A program made the translations under genes and the position numbers. Under the pieces are notes generated by a model. That model was given only the letters and a program-made list of their open reading frames with translations. It searched no databases and was not told where the DNA came from. A stretch of DNA of 64,000 nucleotides from Histomonas meleagridis (Eukaryota; Parabasalia; Tritrichomonadida; Dientamoebidae): NCBI GenBank assembly GCA_020186115.1, contig WSYJ01000166.1, positions 167,283 to 231,282 of the forward strand, given 5' to 3'. Shown here piece after piece: positions 28,680 through 39,500 of this stretch. Each line of letters opens with the position of its first letter. The stretch's first letter is position 1.

Positions 28680-30146
28680 CTAATAATAAGCGCCAAGAAC
28701 TGACAGCACGGCGTTCTCTATCAAAATCGAACCAGTTTCGACGAACACGTCACCGTTTTCCAACACTATTTTCACTTCATTATCACCATCGACGAACTCA
28801 AACTTACAAAATATTGCGTTTCCTTCTTTTCTTAATTGCGTTGCACCTTGTTCCATTAATCTTAGTCCTATTTCATCTTCATCCGGCACATTTAATATTA
28901 CGTCTGGCTTATACGAAGAAGGGATAATTCTTTCTCCTTCGAATTTCCCCGAGATCATTTTAATTCCTGCGACATCTTTAGTGTAATTACTTAGGACATT
29001 TCCATCCATCCAATAATGGATAAAATTACCTAAGTCTTGATACGCGGGATATTCTATTCTTTCTGTTAGCATGAATTCTTGCGTGGAATATATCTTCGGA
29101 TTATATGGATTCGCTTTCATTTGCGTCAAAAACATTGTCATTTGTTCTCGATTACAATTAGATGAAAAGTTATCTAAACTAAATCGATCTAAAAAATAAA
29201 AACTAGGGTTTTTGATCTTTTGTAATTCAATGATTTGCCCAAATTCGCGTGTTGGATATGGCGCAAAGATAATTTTGGATTCTGATGAAACACGTGCATC
29301 AACATTTTGATATATCGAAACATTTATGTCATGATCAGTGGAATTCGGACTTTGAAATGCTTTAATGGCATCGACTAAGCGTTCATAGATAAACGAAAAG
29401 ACTACAAACTCATATGTGATCGAACGCTCATAACGTAAATATAACATAAGAAGATAAAGAGAATCATCAAAAAACGATGGTATGATGACTTTCTTTCGCT
29501 CGGATAAGAACTTGCTGACTTCACTGGAAATGAGTTCAAGTGATTCTTGAACTCCGTTAGTTGGATAAGATGAGGGAAGAACACAAATGGCATCAATACG
29601 AATGTCTGTGATAACACGTGGCGCTGGGAAAAAATATGGTGTGGGCCATAATCCCGTCATTATGTACGCACCAAAACTAACAAGTTCAGGATCAACACCT
29701 TTGGTGAGAATCCAGTTGCTGTTGCCAATGCCAGTCCCATTAGGAACAGGTATAAAAGAGATATTACCAAATTGATAATGTTGATCAAAATGAAGTGGAA
29801 TATAAGAATGATTAGTTGGCAATGGATCTCTTTTGTCATCCAGGAGGATTTGGAAATCAGTAAGAAAAGCTCGACCAATTCTGTAAACTGCTTCAGTACA
29901 TAAAATGATTCCATTAAAATCAGGTAATGTTAAAAGTAAATCTGCAAGATACAAAGATCTAGGGTCACTTATTAGGACAATTTCTACTTCATCAATGTTG
30001 ACATCTGCTAATTCATTTAAGAGCCATGGAACTTTCATTTTATAAGGATCTGGAACTTTTAATGATAAAACAAGAATTTTAGTTCCCATTAAAGCTATTT
30101 TTGCATATAGAGGAGAGTTGCATTCAACCACGAAGCAATTCTCCAT
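28680..30146 (-). CDS. INTS9/CPSF100-like metallo-beta-lactamase/beta-CASP protein
   Basis: A 488-residue protein from ATG 30146. The block EIVLISDPRSLYLADLLL then FNGIILCTEAVYRIGRAFLTDF has the order seen in Integrator subunit 9 (non-metal-binding HxH region followed by TEPTxxIGR). Later VIIPSFFDDSLYLLMLYL and KNPSFYFLDRF fit the beta-CASP part. No HxHxDH zinc motif is present, as expected for the inactive INTS9 or CPSF100 partner that supports INTS11 or CPSF73 in 3'-end cleavage of snRNA or mRNA. INTS9 is preferred over CPSF100 because of length and the IGR block; this is inference. Confidence 0.62.
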   Translation of the reverse strand: MENCFVVECNSPLYAKIALMGTKILVLSLKVPDPYKMKVPWLLNELADVNIDEVEIVLISDPRSLYLADLLLTLPDFNGIILCTEAVYRIGRAFLTDFQILLDDKRDPLPTNHSYIPLHFDQHYQFGNISFIPVPNGTGIGNSNWILTKGVDPELVSFGAYIMTGLWPTPYFFPAPRVITDIRIDAICVLPSSYPTNGVQESLELISSEVSKFLSERKKVIIPSFFDDSLYLLMLYLRYERSITYEFVVFSFIYERLVDAIKAFQSPNSTDHDINVSIYQNVDARVSSESKIIFAPYPTREFGQIIELQKIKNPSFYFLDRFSLDNFSSNCNREQMTMFLTQMKANPYNPKIYSTQEFMLTERIEYPAYQDLGNFIHYWMDGNVLSNYTKDVAGIKMISGKFEGERIIPSSYKPDVILNVPDEDEIGLRLMEQGATQLRKEGNAIFCKFEFVDGDNEVKIVLENGDVFVETGSILIENAVLSVLGAYY

Positions 30147-30445
30147 TCCGTATCCTTTTTCTATCGTTATATTTTCAAATGTTTATTTATCACAAAGTCC
30201 AATAATGATTGAATTCTTTATTTTTCATTAAATAAAATTATCTTCTTTTCTATAAATTGTTTTTCTAATATTCTAGTTTTTAAATTAACAAGAACTATGT
30301 TTATAAAATAATATAGTAAAATTATTTAATATTTTGTTGTAATTATTGGAAAATTCTTCGTTTTGAATTATTAATAATTCAGTTCCCCTCAAATCCAACC
30401 TTCCAGATTCAATGTTTCTGTTGGAAGAATCTACAAAATCCACAG

Positions 30446-31183
30446 ATGTATGGATTATTTGAAGATGAAATGAATTCATACGACTTTAATGAAGCACGAG
30501 GTATCAATGAGCTTTTTCCAAAAGGACAAGAACGAGAAAGACATAATTCTTTTAATCATTCATTTACACCTAAAGAAGTATTACCAATAAAACAAAGCCC
30601 ACATAAAGAACCATCATGCAGAAAAATGAAATGGAGTGCAAATGAAGACATAATGTTAAAGAAAGCTGTTGAAATTCATGGTACAAAAAATTGGACAGCA
30701 GTTGCTTCACTTGTTTTAGGAAGGAACCCTAAACAATGTCGTGAACGGTGGACAACACAGATTGACCCAACGCTTCGAAAAAGCAATTGGACAGTACAAG
30801 AAGACAATCAATTACTTCTTCTTCAAAGAAGATTTGGAAATTATTGGACGAAGATATCAAAATTTCTTCCAGGCCGTTCATCCATATCGTGTAAAAATAG
30901 ATACAATTGGCTTTCCAGTCATAAAGTCACAATTCCAAATTCACGACATGATTACATTCGATCACAACCAAACAGAAATTTTTTACCAATGCCATTGTTA
31001 CCTCATAGTGAATCCTCATTTAATGGTTCAATGGACACAAGTAATTTGTCGAGTAATAGTGACTTTTCATTCGAATCTGGAAATAGCGATTTTTCGTTCG
31101 AATCGGAAAATGATGATTTGTGGGATATTACTTCGGATGAGCCTTTAATAGATGACGATGATAGATTATATTCCTGGACATAA
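30446..31183 (+). CDS. R2R3 Myb DNA-binding protein
   Basis: A 245-residue protein. Two Myb repeats at about residues 61-160: KWSANEDIMLKKAVEIHGTKNWTAVASLV with RNPKQCRERW, then NWTVQEDNQLLLLQRRFGNYWTKISKFL with RSSISCKNRYNWL. The spaced aromatic residues and recognition helices are intact. The tail is Ser/Asp rich with two copies of (N/E)SDFSFES-like sequence, perhaps an activation region. Trichomonads use many small Myb proteins as promoter-binding factors; AAC(C/G)GTT motifs upstream of other genes here are plausible targets for this class. Confidence 0.93.
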   Translation: MYGLFEDEMNSYDFNEARGINELFPKGQERERHNSFNHSFTPKEVLPIKQSPHKEPSCRKMKWSANEDIMLKKAVEIHGTKNWTAVASLVLGRNPKQCRERWTTQIDPTLRKSNWTVQEDNQLLLLQRRFGNYWTKISKFLPGRSSISCKNRYNWLSSHKVTIPNSRHDYIRSQPNRNFLPMPLLPHSESSFNGSMDTSNLSSNSDFSFESGNSDFSFESENDDLWDITSDEPLIDDDDRLYSWT

Positions 31184-31217
31184 ATAATAGTAAAACTTTT
31201 TTAAAAAATTAGTATTA

Positions 31218-31724
31218 TTAAAATCTGCGATTTCCACGTCCGCCACGATTGCCGCCGCGATTACCACCGCGTCCTCCACCACGGTTGCCTCCGCGATTCC
31301 CGCCACCTTTTTTGCCTCCACGGCCTCCTCCTCGTCGTGCATTTTGATCACTAAGGAAAAATGATTCTGGTCGAAGGCGATCAGCTGGTGCATAAATTTT
31401 GGAGCCTTCCTTAAGGGTATTTACAAATGAAGGATTAATTGGTTCCATGACAAATTGAACTTTATCAAGTGGTCCAAAAACATCTTTGATTTCACCAACT
31501 TTGTTTTTCTTAGCATCATATAAAAAAGTTTTTGTGAATGGAACTGCACGGTCTTTTGTTGAAAGTTGGAAAATTGCATTTCCTTCACAAAGACCTACAA
31601 AGGTTCCACATTCTGCTGTTTGTACATTACTTTCGTCGCGGTTTCCTCCACGGTTTCCTGAGTTATTCCGATTTCCTCCTCGATTTGATTGATTTGAACC
31701 ACCACGGTTCCCTCTACCCCTCAT
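31218..31724 (-). CDS. GAR1: GAR1, H/ACA snoRNP protein
   Basis: A 168-residue protein: Arg/Gly/Asn-rich N-terminus (RGGSNQSNRGGNRNN), a central Gar1 beta-barrel (CGTFVGLCEGNAIFQLS, AVPFTKTFLYDAKKNKVGEIKDVFGPL, FVMEPINP), and a long RGG tail. GAR1 is a core protein of H/ACA small nucleolar RNPs that guide pseudouridylation of rRNA, acting with dyskerin, NOP10 and NHP2 in the nucleolus. Convergent with the Myb gene, 34 bp apart. Confidence 0.93.
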   Translation of the reverse strand: MRGRGNRGGSNQSNRGGNRNNSGNRGGNRDESNVQTAECGTFVGLCEGNAIFQLSTKDRAVPFTKTFLYDAKKNKVGEIKDVFGPLDKVQFVMEPINPSFVNTLKEGSKIYAPADRLRPESFFLSDQNARRGGGRGGKKGGGNRGGNRGGGRGGNRGGNRGGRGNRRF

Positions 31725-32150
31725 TTTAAAACCCAGACAAACCTTCTCAAATTACCAATCGACCACTTCACAATAAACGGGTGCCATCTGAGAACGTTTA
31801 TTGATAAACGAATCTTTATTCTTCAATTTCAGATAATGTAATCATATTTCCAATAATATAAAATTATTTTTTTATTGAAATCATAGCTAAAACAGCATTA
31901 TTAAATTTTGACAATCAAATTTATTTATGATTTCAAATTTCAATCTTGACTTTATAAAATTAATTCTAATTTATAGAAAGACAACATTTTAAATCGATTG
32001 ATATAGTAGTGTCTCTGTTAAAATATTAGTAAAATAATATATTTTAAGGAAAAAGATAAATTTATTTTTAGTTCTAATTCGTTCAAAACGCCACTTTTAA
32101 TAGAATATTGGTCTATGAAATTTTGAAAGTGTGTGGCTGGTTATGCAAAA
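31725..32150. other. Divergent intergenic region, 426 bp
   Basis: Between GAR1 and the DYRK-like kinase. The kinase frame extends upstream to GTG 32133 without an ATG. No further motif is convincing. Confidence 0.5.
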
Positions 32151-33197
32151 ATGAAAGTAAGTCCACAACACAAAAACGCCATTTATGATATTAGTGGAAA
32201 TGTCATTTACCCTTACTTATCGCCAGGTATTAACTTATACTCCAATAATGAATATTATCAAGTCCAGAGCTTTTTAGGAGCAGGTGCATTTGGGCAAGTG
32301 TATTCAGTCAAACAAAGAAGCACAGGTAAAGAATATGCTCTCAAGATTGGCCGCAATACTCCAGGACAGTCTGATCAGTTACACAACGAAATCAACATAT
32401 ACTTTACTCTGAATCAATTTTTAAATAACGATGAGCTTGAATCTTTTTGTCACATCATTGACAGCTTTCAAGACTCAAATTACATTGTGATGATATTAGA
32501 AAAAATTGATTGCAGCCTTCTTGACTTTCTAGATAAACGTGGTTTTGTTGGTTTAACTTTAAACTATGTCCAACTTATTCTCCGTGGGCTTCTCCGTGCT
32601 GTTCGTCTTCTCCATAATCTCGAATTAATCCATACAGATATTAAACCAGAGAATATCATGTTTCAAAAAGTCGATAACAGATCTCTTGTCAAGCTCATTG
32701 ATTTTGGTGCTGTATGCAGGTCAGATTCTAACATTCCTATTTACACCCAAACACTTTTTTACAGGGCACCAGAAGTATTCCTACATCTTCCCAAAAACTA
32801 CAAGATGGACATTTGGTCCATTGGTTGTGTACTTGCAGAGTGTTATCTTGGTCTACCTATTTTTGCTGGTGGTTCTTCCCTTGAAGTAATGCGACTCATT
32901 GAAGAACGCATTGGATTATTTCCGCAAGAAATGATTCGTATGTCTCCTCGCCGCGCCGAGTACTTCAATGGCAACAGAGTCAAACAGCCTGGCGAAGGGG
33001 AGAAAAGGGATAAACAATTTGATTATAAATTTCGAACGTTGAGGGAGAACGTTTATTTTCAAAAGTATCCAAATGAATGCCAAGAAGAGAAAGATGAATT
33101 CTTCGATCTTCTTAGGGGAATGTTGGCCATTGACCCTGAAGAAAGATTTACCATTGAGCAAATTGAGAATCATCCTTTCACAATTCGGCAGATGTGA
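32151..33197 (+). CDS. DYRK-family (CMGC) protein kinase
   Basis: A 348-residue kinase starting at the first in-frame ATG (MKVSPQHKNAIYD). Short N-terminal strand with NVIYPYLSPGINLYSNNEYYQV, then Gly-rich loop GAGAFGQV, ATP-binding Lys in YALKIG, catalytic HTDIKPEN (HRD read as HTD), LIDFGAV, and activation segment IYTQTLFYRAPEVFL. The DYRK/HIPK Y-x-Y motif is reduced to a single Tyr in PIYTQ. CMGC insert and the C-terminal AIDPEERFTIEQIENHPF are present. DYRKs autophosphorylate this Tyr and then phosphorylate Ser/Thr. Substrate unknown. Confidence 0.92.
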   Translation: MKVSPQHKNAIYDISGNVIYPYLSPGINLYSNNEYYQVQSFLGAGAFGQVYSVKQRSTGKEYALKIGRNTPGQSDQLHNEINIYFTLNQFLNNDELESFCHIIDSFQDSNYIVMILEKIDCSLLDFLDKRGFVGLTLNYVQLILRGLLRAVRLLHNLELIHTDIKPENIMFQKVDNRSLVKLIDFGAVCRSDSNIPIYTQTLFYRAPEVFLHLPKNYKMDIWSIGCVLAECYLGLPIFAGGSSLEVMRLIEERIGLFPQEMIRMSPRRAEYFNGNRVKQPGEGEKRDKQFDYKFRTLRENVYFQKYPNECQEEKDEFFDLLRGMLAIDPEERFTIEQIENHPFTIRQM

Positions 33198-33598
33198 TCT
33201 TTTGTTTGTGTTTTTGTTTGTATAAAATAAAAATATAAAATGTGTTTTTAATATAACTATTCGCTGTGCTCGTTGTGTCTTTTGTTCTTTGGCTCAACTT
33301 TTGTCAACTCATGAAAAATCTGGTTGTCGCTTGAGTAATGAATTACATTGCTTCGTTTCCAGATTTATTTTTCATAATGTTTTCAATAATTTTGTAATCT
33401 TCTAATTGCTTACATTATTCATTGAATTACTTAGATCTTTAAATATATTCTTGTGTGCAAAAATATTTGAGCTTTAACGTGAATGCGAAATGTAACTTAA
33501 AATATGAAATATTTTTGTGAAATTAGTAATGATATTCTTTCTCTCATATGAATATAATGTGTGATAAAAAACAATGAACACATGATGTATTATTTATT
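33198..33598. other. Intergenic, 401 bp
   Basis: 3' flanks of two convergent genes. Nothing recognised. Confidence 0.5.
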
Positions 33599-36500
33599 TT
33601 ATAAAGTATGTCTGCCGCTTTTGGGCAACATTGCGAAATGCATATTAAATCTATCTCTTGATCCGGACATAATTCTATAATTCACGTTATTACAAAACAG
33701 ATTATTTTCGTTTATATCTTCTTCCTCTATTGAAATTTCCTTATTTTCTTCATCTTCTTCGTCGATTATCATAATTTCCTTATTTTCTTTATCCTCTTCT
33801 TCCGATTCTATTAAATTCATTACTTTTTCATTATTATTTTCTTCTTCGTTTTCATTTTCATTATCATTTTTATTCACATCGATAATTTCATCTTTACATT
33901 TCTTACATATCAAAGGTCTCTTTAAAGAAACGCAATTTTTACACACGTATAAACCACAAACGCAACATCCGAACATATTATTCTTCACAATATCACAACC
34001 ACAAATATAACACTTATTAAAAACAGATTTGTCGATAAACTTTTGATGTATTGGATATATCATAGCTAACTTCGCGTTACCACTTGATCCTATAGCTATC
34101 AATGCTTTATTATTCGCGAAAATAGTTAACGATGTAATTGGACTATCAATTCCATCGATTATATTATTCATTTGTTTTAATGAATAATTTGTTATATCTA
34201 ATTTCCATAATGTTACAGTACCATTTTCATGACCAGTAACATAAAAAGGAGTTTTATTCCATTTTATTGAGTCACAAGTATTTAATGAACAAATATTTGA
34301 AGTCGAACGTTCACTTGTAGCTATTAATCTTAAATCTAATCCATATATAAATATTTGATTTAATGTACAAGTAATTAAGAAATTTGTCGAATCATCAAAT
34401 GATGCAAATATTATTTGTTCATTTGTTTCTAATTGATACATAGGTAATTTTGTAGAATAATCAAATAATATTATTAAATTCTTTGATATTATACATATTA
34501 TTGCATGAAATGTTGAAATACATAAAAAATTTATATCGAAATAAAACGTATTAATATTTGTAATCAAACGAATTTCAGAATTAATACAAGAAAATAATGA
34601 AACTATTCCAAACTTAGAAGCTATAGCAAGTATAGTATTATCTTTAGATATACAAGAACAAGTTATAGCATCTAATGAAGATATAATTTTATTATGATAT
34701 TCAATATAATTATCCCAAATTTTAATATTATACCCATTAATATAATGTTCAAATTCAGGTAATACTATTGGTAAATATTTATCAAATATTATTGTTCTAG
34801 AATTAGATATAAAATGATTAATATTAATTTGTAATGTTTTTGTGTTTTCTAAATTTAATTCATTTATTTCATTTAACTTAAATTTAGGATGTGGATTTAT
34901 AAATAATTGAATCGGACATTGACCAAATTGATTTACTGCGTCAACTATAGCCTTATTTTCAATGATATTTTCTTTATCATTTGATGATATATCATAAGTT
35001 AAAGGTTGATATACATTAATTGCTTCAATTGCTGCTTGACCACGTTGTTTATAACCGAATATTAAATCAATCCAATCATTAATATGTTGAGCAGTATCTA
35101 AAGATTCCATCGTTTCTCTCATTTTCCAGATAAATATTATCGGATCTTTACCCCATTCAGGTAATATAACTGTATTTAAGTTAATTCCATCTGTTCTTTC
35201 ACCTAAATCTAAGTTATTAATATTCTCAAACATTTGTGGTAAGACATAAAATTCTGGAATTAATTCTTTTACATCGGATTGATTTGATTCACTTGCGCTT
35301 TTCCATGTTTCACTAATACTTGAAAATTCACGATCTTTATGATCAAAACCATTATGTAAATGTAAATTAAATAATGTGAATGGTTCAACACGTAATAAAT
35401 AATGAAAAACACTTGCTGGACTTGAATAATGTGTACCATAATGATAATGTGGTAAAGTTTCTTTATAAGCAATGATAAATCGTTCTTCTCGAACTTTAGT
35501 TTGTGCTCCCATAGGTTTAGATAAGTCTCTTAATATTAAAGGTTTAGAACCTAAAAACCCTCCTAATATCCATGGCATTATTGGATATTGTGAATAATCA
35601 TTAAATGATCGACCTCCTTTAATGTTTAAATACATTAAATAATCAAATGTAGTTATTTTATAATTTATCCATAACTTTGTGATTAAATCAATTGATTCAT
35701 TTAATATATTCATCTTTGATATTGAACTTTGTTGATAATAATTAATTAATGGTAATGATTTACTTTTAGATAATAATATTTTTCGATCATTTTCTTTCAT
35801 AACAAATGTATAATGTAATCCATTAATTAAAAAGATATCAATTTCTGTGTTTTCATATACAAAACGTCGTGGTAATGCATAAAGAATATCAACAAATTTT
35901 ATTATAATTATTGGATGATGTGCAAATAATTTCGGTTCTCCATAATGTCCATGTGGTACACCTTCAAATACTGCATAATGACAAAACATATCAGAAGTAT
36001 CATTTAATATTAAATTATTTATATTATTTAATTCAGCATTTAATAATATATTAAATGAATCTTTAGTAAATGTACCAATACATGATAATACTTCTGGTGT
36101 AGATATCATTCCACAATTAAATAATCCAGATTTAACACCAAAATAAGTTTTTAATGTTTGTAATAATGATACATTTAAAAATGTTGGAAGTTTTAACTTA
36201 GAATAACAAAATGGTGCAGGATGTGATTCATTTAATTTATTATATTTAGTTGGATAATTCATAGAATGATATGATTGTGGTATAACAAAATTTCGACCTT
36301 TCTTCTCTATTAAAATTGATTTCTCATAACATAATGGTATCATTTTTTGTGGTACACATAAAGGATTAGGTGAAGGTATAATCATATGATCAACTTCATT
36401 AATATTAACATTATTTAAACTTAATAAATATTGTTTATAATATAATGAAGCTACAACATTTTCAATTTCTAAATTAGTAATATTAAATCGATATGAAAAT

Positions 36501-39500
36501 TGATATAAAATTGCTTTCTTAATAATAAATATATCAATTTGTCGTTTGATTTTATATTCTTTAATATCATTAATTGTATAAAGTTGTGCTAAATCATTTC
36601 GAATTTCTTTTAAGTTTTTACTATTTTTCATTGCTTTTTGTTGATGTTTTTGTATGTAATTATTATAATAATTAATAATTTCTTGAGTAGAAAATGAATT
36701 CTCTAATTTAGAATATGAACTTGAAATTTGATTTTGTAATTTTTCGATTTTTGGATTTTCAATAATTTCTTTTTTGGATAAAAAATGATAAAACACATGT
36801 GAAAATGTTTTATCATTTAATAAATTATTAAAATATTTTAATAATAAACATTTTTTAATTATTTTAATTTGTATATTAATATTATTACAATGAATTAAAC
36901 AAATTAATATGAAATCAGTAATTGATTTTGTTTGTCGTTTAATGATAGCATCGAATATTAATAATATTTTATTATCCCACCAACCTTCAGATACTCGATA
37001 AAGTAAAAACTTAACTAATTTTTCATATGAGACATCATTTAATTGTGGCATATTCAGTTTATTAGTTAATATACTTAAAACAATTTTTTGATGCATCGAA
37101 ATAGCTACAATTGGATTTACATCAGAACCATTAACTAAAAATCGTTCGAATATTATTCCATAAGTAATATTACTTTCATTAGCTTTAATTATAAATATCT
37201 TCGCAATTAATGTAATAATAATATTAACAAGATTTGATTCTAAAATTTCATCAAAGTTTTCAGGGATTTCTGGTAATTTAGTATTAACTTTTTTAATTTC
37301 ATCATATTTATAATAATTTATATATTGTTCAACATATGAATTAGTTTCTTCTATTAATGAATTATCTAAACAATTAATTTTCTCAATATTAAATTTGGTT
37401 TCTGTTTTAATAGGTACATTATAATTAAAAAATGATCTACTTCGAGATTTTGTTATATTTTCTTCATTTTTTGGTGACTCAAAAGGCATTGGTTTAATAG
37501 GTAATTGATCAAAACCTAATGAACATAAACGTTGAATACTTTTAATATATTCCAAAACAGAAATATTTGAATTTTCCATTAAACGTAATATTACTACTAA
37601 TAAACTTGATGATATTAATTCATGAATAGAATGTGAAATTTCATGACGTATGAAATAAGGTAATAAATCTAAAATTAAATTTGTTAAAATTGGTCTTTGA
37701 ATATCTAAATCAGCAAAATCTTCAAGTGTATCAGCTGATTTACATGTATATAATATTAATAAAGATTTCCAAAACTTTATATATTTAGAATAACTTATGA
37801 ATAATTCAGTATATTTTTTAATTGATTCATAATCAAAATATTGTGAATCAATATTACAAAATTTACATGATAACTCAAATATATTTAAACCTAAATCATT
37901 CCGTAATAAAGAAATATAAAAAAGTGTATCTTCAAGTGTATTATATTGATGAAATATATCAAAATTATCTATGATTACATCAACTAAAAACTTTTGTTTT
38001 GTATAAATCGTTTCATCTTTTAATGAAGAAATTGTTTCTGATTCAATAAATGGTAAACTTGATGAAGCTAATAATAAATTTTTCATATATAATGGATTTT
38101 TTAATACAAAATTTAAGATAAATGTCGAAATATTATGTTCAAAACTATTTGGTAAATTAAATATTATATAAGAATCAAGTAAATAATGAAATAATTTATC
38201 CCATTTTTTATCCGATTCAAATAAATTATATAAAAAATCAAAATTATAATTAGAAATTATAGTATAATCACATATTAAATCATTAAAATAATCCCATTTC
38301 TTAATAGGAAATGTTTGAATTTCATGTGTAATAATTCTTTCGATTTCTTCTGTATAAAATTTCTTCTTTTCTAATAATATATATTTTAATGCCGGGAAAA
38401 AATAATTTTCATCAATTGCTTTTAAGTTTAATAAGTTAAAAGCCGACTGAATTAATAATGAAAATGATTTACTATCATTAACATTTAATAATTCTAAAAA
38501 GATATAATCTTTACCACCGAAATGTTCCAAATATTTTAATATACCATTATAAGGTACAAATAAAAATCCTTTTTTCATACGAATTTTAGTTGGATAAAAT
38601 ACACTTGGACCATTTTGATAAATTCTTTTAATATCATTCATTTGTAAAAAGTTTTTTGTAGTTTGAAATGAACCAGATAAATAATAAAAAGCATTTGTAC
38701 TAATATCACTACCTAATATTACTCTCGAAAATGATTTACATCTATTTTCATAAACTTTTTCATCATCGAAATATACTTGTATTGATTGTTGTTGGAAAGT
38801 TTTATTATAAATAATTATCGTTATCATATGCCATTGTTTTAAATTATATTGAACTTCTGTACCAAATATATTAAAAGTTTTAGAATCAACAGATATTTCT
38901 CCAATTGTTGAACTTAATATTATAGTTTTCGATATAATTTTCATCATACAAATCCAAAATGTTGTACTTGTGCCTAATTTAAATGTAGCACTACATTGTT
39001 TAGAATTCATATGACATTGAAACACTGGAAAATGTGGATAATCAATATTAGTTAATTGATGAATTATTTCAGGATTATGTAATAATTCATTTGATTTATT
39101 ATGATCAATATATGTCGGAGAATATTTTAAGATTTGTTCATATGTAGGTGTAAGATATTTAGTAGCAAATGCTCCAAAGATATAACGATCGAATTGTGTT
39201 TCGAAATTTACATCTTTAATATATGCACATAATGATGGAATTCGAAGTAATCCATATGTTTTAGAGTTTTGTGGTACACCTGTTGATAATTTCTTTAATT
39301 GTTCTTCATTTAATTTAGATAAAATCGAATTTTCATAGTTTTGTGATATAAATTCATCAATAGTTTCAAATGGTCCATCACTAACTATTGATGCTAAGAA
39401 ATCTAAACTCGCATTAGTTTTTAATGAATAAAATAAAAAACGAATTCCATAATTATCAATGAATAATGATACAAATAAATACGAATTATTCGCTAAGTTT

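Noticed and set aside
32133-32150. GTG start for the DYRK-like kinase
   Set aside because: Non-ATG start in a eukaryote; the first in-frame ATG six codons later fits.
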